From Rhineura floridana (Eukaryota; Chordata; Lepidosauria; Squamata; Rhineuridae): a stretch of 64,000 bases of DNA. Below, piece after piece: positions 1 to 11,101 of this stretch (the first letter of the stretch is position 1; each line of letters begins with the position of its first letter). The notes under the pieces are model-generated. The model did not search any database, was not told the DNA's origin, and worked only from the letters and a program-made list of their open reading frames with translations. The stretch covers positions 29,007,937 to 29,071,936 of the forward strand of contig NC_084497.1 in the NCBI RefSeq assembly GCF_030035675.1, in the 5' to 3' direction. Position numbers and translations under genes: made by a program.

Positions 1-133
1 CTGTTTTCCTTAAACAGAGATGATGAGAAACAGCAGAGCTGGAAAGAGGGACTGAAACCTGCCCGCGAAAGTCTTAGGTTCATAAGGAAAACATTTTATT
101 CTTCAGCTAGTGGGATCCATGAGGTAGTCATAG

Positions 134-651
134 CCCAGGTGAGGGGAACCTTTGGCCCTCCAGATGTTGCTGAGCTACAGCTTCCATCTGCCCCAGCAAG
201 CAGCACCAATGACCGGGGAAGATGGGAGCTGTACAACATCTGGAGAGCCAGAGGTTCCCCGCACCGGTCATAGCTTAATAAATGAGTTGTGTTTGATGAC
301 GACGGCAATTTTTTACACGTTTAAATATTTGAAAGACAAGGTTACTGTTTATAATGCAAAGCTATAAAGTAAGAGTAGCCATTGTGGTGCCCTCCAGATC
401 TTGATGGTCTGTAATTCCAATCCTTCCAAACCATTGACCATGCTGGGTGAGGATAATGGGAGTTGTAGTCTAATAACACCTGGAGGACAACAGGCTCCCC
501 ATCCATGAACTAGACCATCACTCACCCCCAGGTACCTCCATCAGAACTTCACTTAATTCAAGGATGGGGAATCTGTTGCCTTCCAGTGTCACTGGACCAC
601 AGTTCCCTTCATCCCCATGCACTGGCCGTGCTGGCTGGGAGCTGATGGGAG
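134..651. mobile_element. palindromic hAT-like MITE array, copy 1
   Basis: Three degraded units of a short inverted-repeat element lie in a row (about 134-277, 388-505 and 562-651). Each has an arm like CTACAACTCCCATCATCC and its reverse complement around a short centre, the layout of a non-autonomous hAT transposon. The spacer at 505-560, which begins AACTAGACCATCACT, recurs in the arrays at 39692-40376 and 59395-59730. Confidence 0.5.
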
Positions 652-1370
652 CAGAAGGAACAAATGGATTTCTTCCTTCAAATCAAGGTTTTGACAAGTT
701 TCTTTTTTTAATGAATGGTTAATACTGTGAAATATTAAGTACAGCCCTAGGATAGATGGAGAAATGTTGGCCTGGGACAAGGCAGCTTGGTGTTTGCCAA
801 CTGTGTAAAACAGTTATTGCACTGTTAGCGAGAGTTTCCACCGTGTTGAGATCATTGAGATCATCCAGCACCTTGGGTGTTCCATGTTTCCTCTCCCCCT
901 CCCCCAGTTTACAGAGATCGTTAGAAGTGAGGGCTAGAACCTTGATCTCTCATTTTGGAGTGCACCTAACTAGAGAATCATCTCCAGTGTTGGCTCCAGG
1001 TTTTGGAGGGTCCTTGGGGAAGACAGCCTTCATGGGTCTCCCTCCCTCCTTGAGTATTGCTGGGTGCTCCTCTTCCTCTTCCTCGTTGCTCCCACCTGCT
1101 TGCCTGCCGGGAAGAGAGCCAATGAACACGCATCTTTTGCTCCTTCACACGGCCACCATTGTCTGGGTGAAAGTGAGAGGCAGGTGAATAAGGAGGTTGC
1201 AATGATGGAGAGGAGCAGTACTCCCTTATCGGTGGGCCCCTTGATGGGGTGTGGGTGCTTGACAGATGCCCAATCATGCTGAACCCCTGGCGCCGGCCCT
1301 GATAATCTCTGTGTACAGCACTTTTTCTGTTGTCTCTTGGAGTGAGTGGGACACCCCAGGGCTAACTGAA
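652..1370. other. intergenic stretch, nothing recognised
   Basis: Non-repetitive DNA with overlapping open frames on both strands (longest 143 codons). None resembles a known protein, and frames of this length are expected by chance. I see no gene, RNA or mobile element here. Confidence 0.5.
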
Positions 1371-1660
1371 GCAATTGCGAAGACGCATGGCTGTGGAAAG
1401 TCAGCCATTGGCGGTAATCGCCCATGAAGCCAATTGGCCTGGTGCGGCGTCTGCCACTCAGGTAAATGTCCGCCCAGAGGCCGGTTCCTGGAAGCCATAC
1501 CCTTTTGGCAAGGTGGTTAATGAGCTTGTAATGGAAAATAACAACCCCTACGCTCTCGAGGTGATGCCTTTAATCTTTCATGGCTGGTTTCCAACCTGAC
1601 TCAGGCTGTTCATGGGAGGTTAACAGTGTCCGTTGGCCTGCCGAAAAGCTTCGAAGAGTG
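1371..1660. other. candidate conserved non-coding element
   Basis: Low-repeat block with balanced composition and clustered short motifs such as CCAATTGGC and GGCGGTAATCGCC. It resembles the conserved non-coding elements around developmental genes. This is inferred from texture only; no alignment was made. Confidence 0.3.
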
Positions 1661-1770
1661 ACAAATGGTCTCATCCTCCCATGCATCCCTGGCTCATCTC
1701 CTTTCCTTGAAAATCAAGCCCTGCAATTTGGGGGGTTCTGTTAGGTCTTTCTCTGAGCATAGGAGTGTAG

Positions 1771-1944
1771 GAGACTGCCTGATAGCAAGCCAGGCCATCG
1801 ATCCACCTAGCTCAGTACTGCTGACACTGACTGGCAGCGGCAGCTGCTTTCCAAGGTTTCAGACAGGGGGCATTCCCAGTCCTTCTTGGAGATGCTGGGA
1901 ATCGAACCAGGATGCTCTAACCACTGAGCCACAGCCCTTCCCCA
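1771..1944 (-). mobile_element. tRNA-derived SINE
   Basis: Read on the minus strand, it has a tRNA-like head with a degraded box B, then the family body containing CTGCCAGTCAGTG and the CTAGRTGGA segment near its 3' end. The same family occurs about 20 times in the window. Confidence 0.7.
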
Positions 1945-2159
1945 AGTAACCAATGCATCTGTGGGGATTTCTAATCCATTTCCTTAGATATGCCGTGGAT
2001 GAAAATTTGGCTGCAGGCCAAGAGTCCAGTGATCCAAAAGTGAAATTCATCTTCCTCTGGACATATTTTGGTGCAAACCTTACTCCAGTATAGGCATTAC
2101 TTGCCTGCAGAACTGCACTGCGAAATCTGGAGAGATGGCTGTTGTTGTGGTCCACGCAT

Positions 2160-2366
2160 TGTTTGGGAAAGTGTGAAGTTTGCCTTTAAGACTTTCCTCT
2201 TCTCGCAGGCATTTTAGCATGTGTTTTTAAATTGCTTTTTAAAAATGTGTTTTTTAAAATTTGTATATTTGTTTTTAATGTTTTTAATTGTTGTACACCG
2301 CCCAGAGAGCTTCAACTATGTGGCGGTATATAAATGCAGTAAATAACGACAACAACAACAACAATT
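2160..2366 (+). mobile_element. L2-like LINE 3' end
   Basis: The last coding stretch (CTTTAAGACTTTCCTCTT) is followed by a T-rich 3' UTR, the CACCGCCCAGAGAGCTTC block and GGCGGTATATAAATGC, ending in an (AAC)n tail. This terminal structure recurs at 43105-43275, 49200-49385, 56880-57230 and 62515-62975. Confidence 0.6.
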
Positions 2367-2590
2367 ACGCAAACTGAATTGAATTTCTGCAACCATCCCC
2401 ACATGGCAGCAGCTGTTAGATAGTTTGGTGGAACTTCCATGTTTAAGAGCAGCATGTCTCTGATGCATAGATATTGGCATTTTGCTACGATGGGCCTAGA
2501 GAGAACCAGTCTGTGGTCAGCACTCTGGGGGTGAATTAAGAATCAGGAGTCAAGAGATGTCAGTAGTCAAAGAGCTGGGAATAAGCCATT

Positions 2591-2675
2591 GCTGCCAATC
2601 AGTGTAGACAGTACTGGGCTAGATGGACCAATGGCCTGACTCAGTATAAGACAGACTGTTCCTATGTTCCTATTT
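2591..2675 (+). mobile_element. tRNA-derived SINE, 3' part
   Basis: Only the family 3' body is present (CTGCCAATCAGTGTAGACAG, then CTAGATGGACCAATGGCCTG). The tRNA-like head is missing. Confidence 0.65.
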
Positions 2676-2899
2676 TGGTGGCAGTGGGCATTTTTAGAAA
2701 AAGTAGACTCAGTGCTGAAGTGGGTGGAGCCCCATGTCCTAATGGAGACTCAAATCACCTCCTTTGCAGCCATCAGATCAGTCCCGTCACAAGTGGAGAG
2801 GGGAACAGTCACCCGCTCCCCTCTGCTGAACTGCACAGGTCAGATGGGGACAGACGACGGTCCTGGGTGTGTTTGCGTCCATGTGGGAGTGTGCGTAGG

Positions 2900-3035
2900 A
2901 GAGCATGGAGCAGCACCACTTTTGGCCACACCCACCTCTGGCATGCGGCCCCTTGAGGGTTGGCCGAGGGGGAATGCAGCCCTCAGGCCAAAAGAACTTT
3001 TGCCACACCTCTGCCTGGAAGCGTTCCTTCTGCTT
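2900..3035 (-). repeat. unclassified interspersed repeat (family H)
   Basis: Resembles blocks at 23885-24110, 28190-28330, 29268-29345 and 37618-37745, which share words such as AGGGCCACAT and GTGGGYRGGGCCAGAGGCAA. The class is not known to me; it may be a hAT-type MITE. Confidence 0.4.
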
Positions 3036-3234
3036 TTGTCTGTCATTTTTAGCTTTTCCGGTCACAATCGCTGACTTCGCACACCAGTGGTGTGAACGTT
3101 GCGAAGGGTCCCTGGCACTTAAGTGGCTGCCTTCTCTTCACCTCACCCACCATGGCCCAATATTTCCATTTGTCTGGCGGCTGCCAGCCACCAGGCCTCT
3201 GAGCCTCTGCCATTTCTGCTTGGGAGGGTGACTG

Positions 3235-3500
3235 GGAAATCAAAACGCTTTGGACTCTGAGGCATGCCTGTCTCCTGGGAGCTCATTTAAGCTGCTGATG
3301 GTTGCAGCTGCTCTCTGTCCTAGATGCTAATGCCGGGGCTCTCACCATCGCCAGGAGGAGGGCTTCTGTTCTGCCATCCCACTGGATGGATGATGAAGGA
3401 GGTCCCATTTACACTGATTGCGGCTGCAGTTTCCCCGTTCATTTATATTTCATCAGGTTGGGCCAATTTTGACTGATCCTTTAGACCGATTCTTGGTCTA
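3235..3500. other. candidate conserved non-coding element
   Basis: Non-repetitive block with homeodomain-like and E-box-like words (CATTTAAGCTGCTGATGG, CATTTATATTTCATCA). It does not match any repeat family in the window. Conservation is not tested. Confidence 0.25.
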
Positions 3501-3604
3501 AAGAAAAGGGCCTTTCGCCCTTTCCTAACTCTCTTCACGCCCCACCCCATACTTCAAGAAAAGGCTTCCATCCAGCGTCACACCCCAACCCAATTAGGGT
3601 CGGG

Positions 3605-3795
3605 GGAGGAATTAGTTCCAGTTCACATTTAAAGGTGAACCTACTTAATTCACAGTTTCTGAAACAGGATGAGAACCAAAAGACAGTCTTCCTTCAACAT
3701 TCACACTCCTCTGAATTTTTGCAATGCGGTCCTTCAACTAAGCCATGTGTACACCAAAAATGCATAGACTAGGGTAAGGTGTACATTAAATGCTA
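3605..3795 (-). repeat. 'T5GCA' repeat family D, fragment
   Basis: Minus-strand fragment of the abundant family whose full copies run about 400-450 bp. They contain several spaced CATTTTTGCA words and end near AATTTCTCCCCATCCCT. See the full copy at 22160-22602. Confidence 0.55.
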
Positions 3796-3802
3796 ATGCT
3801 AA

Positions 3803-3861
3803 TACTAGTGCTAATAATAATAATAAAATAATAATAATGATGATGATGATGATGATGATGT
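3803..3861. repeat. (AAT)n-(GAT)n microsatellite
   Basis: AAT units with one interruption pass into GAT units. It follows directly after the family D fragment. Confidence 0.9.
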
Positions 3862-3991
3862 AAACACGGTTTCCAGTGGCATTTCTAATGCAAAAATCCG
3901 TACTAGCTAGCAACATCACACTGACAACAGTGAATTACTGAGGACACAAAAGCTATAATATTGCACATTATACAGTCGTATGGACGGGCCC

Positions 3992-3994
<3 letters not shown>

Positions 3995-4023
<29 letters not shown>
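3995..4023. repeat. (CT)n microsatellite
   Basis: A run of CT dinucleotides. Confidence 0.9.
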
Positions 4024-4027
<4 letters not shown>

Positions 4028-4325
4028 TACATATCTATGGGTGTTTCAGAATACTTGCCATTTCAGCCAGGCTTCTTTGTGGCAGCAAGAAAGATGACAA
4101 GATTATTCATTTAAGCAGCTGAGAGAAGATTGAACGGTACAAATCTGGTAGCTTCTGCTGAGATGGCAAATTCGAGCATTGTCATCAGAGATCTCAGAGG
4201 ATTACTGCCACATGAAGAGACTTGATATGAATGAGGTCAAAATTGCTCCCCACTCCTGAGACCGAAGGCTGTGTCACTACTGGAGAGTGCAAGTCTAAAC
4301 TGCTGCTCCTACACCAATGCTCCTA
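4024..4325. other. candidate conserved non-coding element
   Basis: Non-repetitive block between a microsatellite and a BovB copy, with words such as GATTATTCATTTAAGCAGC. No gene is visible. The call rests on composition only. Confidence 0.25.
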
Positions 4326-4484
4326 GCCTTTGATTTATACCATATTCTCTAGCTGGAGCAGCTCTGAAAGGGACATACTTAAAAAAAAAAGAGAGAGAGA
4401 AAATAACAGGCCCTACTCGTATGCTTACAATCTCAAAAGGCACAGCACAAAAGGAAAAAAAGGGGATGAGGAGGGGAGAGGAAA

Positions 4485-5983
4485 ACAATTGTCAACAAAT
4501 ATGGAAAATAAAACAATGGCCCACAGAATGGAAGCATTCAATATACATCCCAATTCCAAAGAAAGGGGATCCCAGGGAATGCAGTAATTATTATTTATTT
4601 ATTATATTTATACCCCACCTTTCTTTTCATGATAGAAACCCAAGGTGGCTTCCATATGGTTCCCAGGAGCTCTCCCATCCAGGCACTGACCAAACCTGAC
4701 CCTGCTTAGCTTCAGCAGGGAGCTGGCCTCATGTGCCTTCAGCATGGGATCAAACTATTGCCTCCCATGCAAGTAAAGTAATGCTCAAGATTCTACAACA
4801 AAGGCTCTTACCATATATGGAGTGAGAAATGCCAGATGGGCAAGCTGGATTTAGAAAGATCATATTGCAAACACGTGTTGGATAATGGAATGGGTCAAGG
4901 AATTTCAGAAGAAAATCACCCTGTGCTTTATAGATTACACCAAAGCCTTTGATTGTGTGGATCATGAAAAACTATGGAATGCTTTAAAAGAAATGGGGGG
5001 TGCCACAGCATCTGATTGTCCTGATGTGCAACCTATACTCTGCACAAGAAACTACTGTAAGGACAAAATATGGAGAAACCGATTGGTGTATTTTATAACC
5101 TTATTTGTTTAATCTATATGCAGAACATATCATACGGAAAGCGGGATTGGACCAAAATGAAGGAGGTGTGAATATTGGAGGGAGAAATATCAATAATTTA
5201 AGATATGCAGACGATACCATACTACTAGCAGAAACCAGTAATAATTTGAAACGAATGCTGATAAAAGTTAAAGAGGAAAGCACAAAAGCAGGACTACAGC
5301 TGAATGTCAAGGAGACTAAAGTAATGACAACAGAATATTTATGTAACTTTAAAGTTGACAAGAGGACATTGAACTTGTCAAGGATTATCAATGCCTTGGC
5401 ACAGTCATTAACCAAAATGGAGACAATAGTCAAGAAATCAGAAGAAGACTAGGACTGGGGAGGGCAGCTATGAGAGAACTAGAAAAGGTCCTCAAATGCA
5501 AAGATGTATCACTGAACACTAAAGTCAGGATCATTCCGACCATGGTATTCCCGATCTCTATGTACGGATGTGAAGGTTGGACAGTGGAAAAAAATGGATA
5601 AGAGAAAAATCAACTCATTTGAAATGTGGTGTTGGAGGAGAGCTTTGCACATACCATGGACTGCGAAAAAGACAAATAATTGGGTGTTAGAACAAATTAA
5701 ACCAGACCTACCATTAGCTAAAATGATGAAACTAAGGTTATCATACCTTAGACACATAATGAGAAGACACAATTCACTAGAAATGACAATAATGCTGGGA
5801 AAAACAGAAGGGAGTAGAAAAAGAGGAAGGCCAAACAAGAGATGGATTGATTCCATAAAGGAAGCCACAGACCTGAACTTACAAGATCTGAACAGGGTGG
5901 TTCATGAGAGATGCTCTTGGAGGTCACTGATTCATAGGGTCACCAGAAGTCATAATCGACTTGAAGGCACATAACAGCAATGA
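4485..5983 (+). mobile_element. BovB (RTE-clade) LINE, 5'-truncated and decayed
   Basis: Translated pieces match the BovB reverse transcriptase and 3' region. They include the palm motif FIDYTKAFDCVDHEKLW, NLYAEHIIRKAGL, the YADD-box segment NINNLRYADDT, and the C-terminal stretches FEMWCWRRALHIPW, MRRHNSLE and RKRGRPNKRW. The frame is broken by internal frameshifts and stops, and the endonuclease end is missing, so it is a dead 5'-truncated copy. It ends at the family 3' terminus (CGACTTGAAGGCACATAACA). A SINE interrupts it at 4590-4750. Parts of 11325-13390, on the opposite strand, are closely similar, so the two copies belong to one subfamily. Confidence 0.92.
4590..4750 (-). mobile_element. 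5S-rRNA-derived SINE nested in BovB
   Basis: On the minus strand the head matches the 5S rRNA internal promoter. Positions 4673-4713 agree with the reverse complement of vertebrate 5S (recalled from memory) at about 35 of 41 bases without gaps, covering box A, the intermediate element and box C. The other end resembles an L2-type tail (TTATACCCCACCTTTC). The BovB sequence resumes on both sides (GCAGTAATTA, then CAAACTATTGCC), as comparison with the second BovB copy shows. Confidence 0.75.
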
Positions 5984-6054
5984 GGGGAAACTGTGCACAA
6001 ATAAGTGAATATTGGTGATAACAGGATGACATTGATGGGTCACTCCCTCCCCAT

Positions 6055-6190
6055 TTAATCCCCACAACAACCCTGTGAGATAGGTTAGGTTGAAAGATGG
6101 TGACTGGCTCAAGGACACCCACTAAATGGCTGAGTGGGTATTTGATCTCTGGTCCCCCAGGTCTGACACGCTAACCACTGCATGGTATTA
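6055..6190 (-). mobile_element. MIR-like (CORE-type) SINE fragment
   Basis: On the minus strand it shows a tRNA-like head with GTTAGCGTG and then the conserved core block ending near CTCACAGGGTTGTTGTG. The same family occurs at 7676-7905, 21275-21440 and 51090-51290. Confidence 0.55.
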
Positions 6191-6207
6191 GCAAAGGCTG
6201 CCTGCAA

Positions 6208-6378
6208 AAAAAAAGTGCGTATTAGGAGAAATATGCATGGAAATCTAAGCATGAATTTTTGTGCAGGCTTCTAAAAAGAATTTGCGAAGTGACATGGAAA
6301 TGGAGTGAAATTAGATTAGTGACATTCAAAGTTAGGGAAAAAACACACTGAGAGAAATTGGAATTGACAGATTGAACT
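6208..6378 (-). repeat. 'T5GCA' repeat family D, fragment
   Basis: Contains ATTAGGAGAAATATGCATGG and ends in AATTGACAGATT, the minus-strand form of the family start. Confidence 0.55.
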
Positions 6379-7099
6379 AAAATTGGCAGATTCATCAGTC
6401 TCTAGGTCAGGTTTCCTTGAACCCTCCATTCCTGGGGCCCTGAAAAGAGGTACGAGGCTCCACTTCCAGGCTGGATGGAGACCTAAACAGGAACACTTTC
6501 AGGAGGGGGAGATGCACTTAAAATGTTTTTGCAGCCGAGCCCAACTTGTAGTTGTAACAGGAACATTTGCATCACCCTATTCTCCACATGTAGGCACCAG
6601 CAGACACAGAGGATCAGTCGCTGATCTGTAGGGCGCTTGGACTGAGCACCAACACCTCTAAAAGCCTGAAAATAATAACAAATATAATAAAGCCCAGCTC
6701 TTTCCACTAAAAGAAAAAGGACCACAGAACCAATTTTTCTTTCTTTTGACCTGCCTGTGCATTTAAAAACGACCTTGATTCCAAAACAGAAGAAGAAATA
6801 AAAATACAAAACAAGGAATAAAAAATTACTTCTCTCGGCCTAGAGACCTTGGCCCAAATGATAAAGAAATGTTGGTGCAAGACTAGGTTTTAATAGCCTG
6901 GCTGGCTGTATTTCTGACACTGACATGCCTTAAACTATGGCAGGGTGCTATAACCCTTGGGGAAAAGAGGGGAAACAGCACTGGAGAGAGAAAAGTACAC
7001 GGACACACACACTCTTGCACCATCTCTCTTTCTCCTTAACGATAGCTGGTGAATCGTGCCGTTGGCGTCTCTCTAGAGCAAGCCAGCCAGAAGTCAGTG
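6379..7099. other. intergenic stretch, nothing recognised
   Basis: No gene, RNA or family repeat identified. Open frames are short and without protein similarity. Confidence 0.45.
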
Positions 7100-7460
7100 C
7101 ATGAAAAAAGATGCCTTCAACAGATCCTGTGCATATTTTACCCTCCCCCCTCATGCTTATACACTCCCCGTCCAGACGTTGGGCAGATTTTAATTAAATA
7201 GTCATTCACTGGGCTGTTACTCTGCCTTGGACGCTTTCCAAATGGCAGTCTTTGTTCCAAAGGCATCACAAGGGGGACATGTTTCCTCTTTCCTTCCCCA
7301 CATCTTTTCCCTTCCTCCTCCCTCCCCATGGGTCGCCAAGGTTCATCTTCTGCAAATACTGCTAATTATATTTGCTTGGCGGCATGCCAGCCTCTCCGAT
7401 AACATCTTTTCATTAACGCTGACCTCACCACGCTCGCAAGGTGTAGGTTGACGTTCCCAA
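7100..7460. other. candidate conserved non-coding element
   Basis: Non-repetitive, with AT-rich homeodomain-type words (CAGATTTTAATTAAATAGTC, CTGCTAATTATATTTGC and TTTTCATTAACGCTGACC). Its position towards the expected PAX7 side would suit a regulatory role. Inference only. Confidence 0.35.
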
Positions 7461-7675
7461 AGTACTTCCTTCATGTCAGAAGACTCTGTGTTCCTCATGG
7501 GTGACACATGGGCTCCGGGAGCCTTGAGGAGAGAGGGCCCTGGCCAGCAAACCAGTTGGGGTCCTGGAGAGGTCAAGAGGAGAGCTGAGCACACAGCGGG
7601 TTCTCAGTTATGGATTTCTTCCTGGAGGCTGAAGAGAGAAATCAGCTCCAGGCTGGGAGGTCCTTAAAAAAAAGG

Positions 7676-7905
7676 ACAGCCAGTGTGGTGCGGTTAGAGT
7701 ATTGGACTGGGATCTGGGCCTGGGTTCAAATCCCTGCCTGGCCATGAAGCTCACTGGGTGGCCTTGGGCCATTCACTGTCTCTCAGCCTAACCTACCTGA
7801 CAGGGTTGCTGTGAGGCTATGATCAGGACAGAGAGAGTGAGAGACATGTTTGTATGCCACTTTGAACTCCTTGGAGGAAAGGTGGGATATAAATGGGACT
7901 ACAAC
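7676..7905 (+). mobile_element. MIR-like (CORE-type) SINE, near complete
   Basis: Begins GCCAGTGTGGTGCGGTTAGA and has a tRNA-like box B (GGGTTCAAATCCC). The core CTCAGCCTAACCTACCT-CAGGGTTGCTGTGAG follows, and it ends in a LINE-like tail (GGTGGGATATAAATGG). The order is head, core, tail, as in MIR-type SINEs. Confidence 0.8.
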
Positions 7906-7975
7906 AACACACACCTGGTCAATGTTATCTTGTTGGCAGTGCTATCAGCAGTATTCACAAACATGTCCATTTATT

Positions 7976-8095
7976 TTTGAAGGCATGTGGGCTCCCCGTG
8001 GGCACTTCTGGTTGGCCACTGTGAGAACAGCATGTTGAACTAAATAGACCACTGGCCTGATCCAGCCGTTGGGCTCTTTGGTATCTTTATAATAT
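7976..8095 (+). mobile_element. CR1-like LINE 3' end
   Basis: Matches the 3' terminus shared by many copies here (GGGCACTTCTGGTTGGCCAC, then ACTGGCCTGATCCAGC and GGGCTCTT). The recurrent short terminal motif suggests a CR1-type LINE. Confidence 0.6.
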
Positions 8096-8744
8096 AGAAA
8101 GAAAGCAACTTATCTCACTCTCCACCACCACCACCTCCATAAGGGGTTGGCTCATTTCATCCTTCCAATAGCATCCAAGAAAAACCTTTACATTACCAGA
8201 TATGACACTGCATCAGGTTCTTTCTTCACTTTTAATAATATAAGATTTCCTACCTTCCCTTCACCGTAACATCTGGGGTGTGTGTGTGTTTACAGCAACA
8301 TAATTATACAGTTACAAAAACCCAATAAACCAGTTACAGCTATAAAAACAAGCAAAACCATTCCAACCAGAACAGAATATAAAGTCCGCCAAAGGGATGG
8401 GTACCACCAAACAAAATACTTCATTTGTCTATTTGTCATCTGTTTATTGTGTTTCAAAACTGCTTATTTTTATTTTTAGAAAAAAATAATCTCCAAGTGA
8501 TATACAACATAAAATAGCAAACAATATCACTAAACTGTCGAAGGGCAAGGCAGAGAGGTCTGTCTTCAATACACCATGAGACCTATAAGAAACCCAAGAT
8601 GCTAGACATCTCCCGCAATTTAAAGTTATCCGTGCACATCTGTAACACCGCTGCAATGTCTGCATGTGCCGCTATAAAGATTCTTGATGTGATTATTTGG
8701 ATGGGTGCCTTGGAAAAGTAGAAGGGCTCTGTGAAGGAGGGATG
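8096..8744. other. A/T-rich intergenic stretch, possible L2 remnant
   Basis: Nothing coding is seen. About 8300-8560 has the A-rich texture of a minus-strand L2-like 3' UTR, but no terminal motif makes this firm. Confidence 0.3.
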
Positions 8745-9182
8745 GAAAGATCTGAGCATTTGGTCCTCTCTGTTCCTAATTCTTTCCAATCTTAAATTCA
8801 GTTCTGCAGCAGTTTGTGAATTTTGTTTGCAAAACAAAAAATCCTCATGAAAATTTGCCAGCTTTTTCATGCATATTTCTCCTAATAAGCACATTTTTGT
8901 GTACAGTTTTGACTAAAGTGTAAATTTTTGCAAGCCATCTCTTGTCATATAAAGCGTTTTTGTATGATAGTTTCACCAATATATATATATATTCATTTTA
9001 TGCACATTTCCCCCTAATATATGCATTTTTGTAAAGCTTGTTCTGTGGACAGGTGCATCACAAATGTTGGGTAAGCATGATTTCGAAGGAAGGCTATGTT
9101 TTGGTTATCATATTGTTTCAGAAAGTGAAAATTTCATAGATTCGGCTTTACAAGCAAACTAAATCAAATTTCTCCCCCGTCC
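8745..9182 (+). repeat. 'T5GCA' repeat family D
   Basis: Near-complete copy with spaced words GCACATTTTTGTG and TGCATTTTTGTAAAG, ending AAATCAAATTTCTCCCCCGT. It contains a short (TA)n at 8980-8990. Confidence 0.65.
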
Positions 9183-9854
9183 TTAATGTAATTACACAGC
9201 TGAAGTGTACTCGGGGGTGGGAGGAATGATGCCCCCAACTAGCAGACGCCAAACCCGCCCAGTTGCTGTTGAATCCATTGGTGTGTGCAGTGGGATCCTT
9301 TTAAAGAGTGTACAATCAAAGATGGCCAACCTGCAATGATCCTCTTGTGGGCTGTGCAATTGCGGAGCCCTCCACAGAACTGGTAACGTATCTCGGAAGC
9401 TCTAGTGAATGACAGTAAATGAAATGTGGAAGGGATGGCAAGTGGAAAGCCAGAAGTTGTCCCACCCCTTCTTGGACTTGTCTTTGCTGCAACAAACTGG
9501 CACTGTCCTTGACGGACAGGCTGCCTGTGAATTACAATTATTTGTATTACTGACGTGGAAATCGCTCCCCAAATGCGTTGTGTTCATCTGGGCACTGCGG
9601 GGGCAGGCGTTTTGATGTTCCTCCCGTAATTGGCTTGACATTTTAATGGGATCTGCTCACTTAGCTTAGTGGCATTCATTGTATGATTTTGCTATTTAAT
9701 CTTGTTTAAACATGTTTGGGCATGTTTATATATCTATATCCATATAGCTATATGGTTCAGGAGATGGGATTTCAACAGGAAATGTAGCTCTGTTGTGGTG
9801 CAGGAGAGGGCTGACGAGTGATCGGAGTCACGGCTGCCTTTTAGATCACTGTGC
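9183..9854. other. intergenic stretch with candidate CNE at its centre
   Basis: No gene. Positions 9595-9720 are AT-rich and non-repetitive with homeobox-like words (CCGTAATTGGCTTGACATTT, GCTATTTAATCTTG) and could be a conserved element. The rest is unremarkable. Confidence 0.3.
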
Positions 9855-9960
9855 TTGGGTCCCCAGGTTTTGTTGAACTACAACTCCCATCATCCACAGA
9901 AAGATTAGCTCATGGTTGGGGATGATGGGAGTTGTAGTCCAACAAATTCTGGGGATCCAA
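9855..9960. mobile_element. palindromic hAT-like MITE
   Basis: About 41-bp arms start TTGGGTCCCCAG on the left. The right arm read in reverse starts TTGGATCCCCAG, and both contain the CTACAACTCCCATCATCC block. The compact palindrome without coding capacity is typical of a non-autonomous DNA transposon. Confidence 0.7.
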
Positions 9961-10079
9961 CCTCGAAGAGCACTGTTCTTACTGTTCTTGATTAAGCTAC
10001 AGCTTGTGTTGCGATGTAAAACCTAATATTGACTAATGTGACTAGTGCCAGGGTGAGCCTGGAGCAGTTCTTGATCCAC

Positions 10080-10320
10080 CTATAAGAACATAAGGAGAGC
10101 CGCCTGGATCAGGCCAAAGGCCCGTCTATTCCAGCATCCTGTTCTCACCATACCCAACCAGATGCCGTTTCTGGGAAGCCCACAAGCAAGACCCGAGTGC
10201 AACAGCACCCTCCCCACTTTCAGTTCATAGCCACCATCAAGAGCAGCCATTGATAGCCTTACCCTCCCCCACAAATTTGTCTGATGCCTTTTTAAAGCCC
10301 TCCATCAGAACGTCAGAGAA
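10080..10320 (-). mobile_element. CR1-like LINE 3' end
   Basis: Minus-oriented copy. The plus strand reads AAGAACATAAGGAGAGCCGC, GGATCAGGCCAAAGGCCCGT and CATCCTGTTCTCACCAT, the reverse complement of the 3' end at 33925-34060. Confidence 0.65.
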
Positions 10321-10740
10321 GCCCGACAGTTTCAGAAGCATGCTGCTTCAAGCTGTGGAAGCAGAACATAGCCATCACGGCCAGTAGCCAAGGGATTTTG
10401 TAGCCTCCAAAGCAAAGAAAGGCCAGCTTGTAGGATCTGCTGGCCTGCTTTTTAAAAAATATTTAACTAGACCCCCAAGATCTACCAACTGAAGCCAGGT
10501 GCAAAAGCAGGACCCAGAACTGTGTTACGTTATAACCACCACCCACCTAGCCCCATCTGTCCATGGTAGCAGCTTCTCGTGCTGCACGTGGGGTGTCCTA
10601 AGTGGAATGGCTACCTAGGACACTTCCGGGAGAGAGCAGGTTGGGTGCAAGGCTGGCCCAAGGCAATTTTGATGCCCGAGGCAAAAGGTGAGATGTCTCC
10701 CCACCCCTCAATTCCATGCACCAGAGAGCTGACCAGACAT
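10321..10740. other. intergenic stretch, nothing recognised
   Basis: No gene or clear repeat seen. Confidence 0.4.
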
Positions 10741-10840
10741 GTAGTTGGATCTTATCTCAACATGCTGCCCTGGGCTCCTTCTAGGAGGAAGGGCGGGATA
10801 CAAATTTAATAAACAACCAACCAACCAACCAACCATGGTT
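10741..10840 (+). mobile_element. L2-like LINE 3' tail
   Basis: The block CTGCCCTGGGCTCCTTCTAG, then GGCGGGATACAAATTTAATA, leads into an (AACC)n tail at 10818-10835. It matches the terminus at 62820-62900. Confidence 0.6.
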
Positions 10841-11007
10841 GACAGGGGAGCATCCTGCACCAGAACACCAGAGGGCAGCAGAGTAGGTTAGGGATTGTAA
10901 GGCAGGTTGCATGGCTGTTGATCTCGGGGGGGGGGAGAGATGAATCAGGGGCTCAACTGATTGTGGGCAGAACCACAGCCCAAACTGGGTGGAGTTAGCA
11001 CCATTGC

Positions 11008-11010
11008 ATT

Positions 11011-11100
<90 letters not shown>
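11008..11100. repeat. (TC)n-(AC)n compound microsatellite
   Basis: Two long TC runs separated by CACTCAC are followed by an AC run. The long spurious frames over it are only the repeat translated. Confidence 0.95.

Positions 11101-11101
<1 letters not shown>

Noticed and set aside
4673-4713. 5S rRNA gene
   Set aside because: Only the promoter part of 5S is present and it is fused to a LINE-type tail, so it is a SINE.
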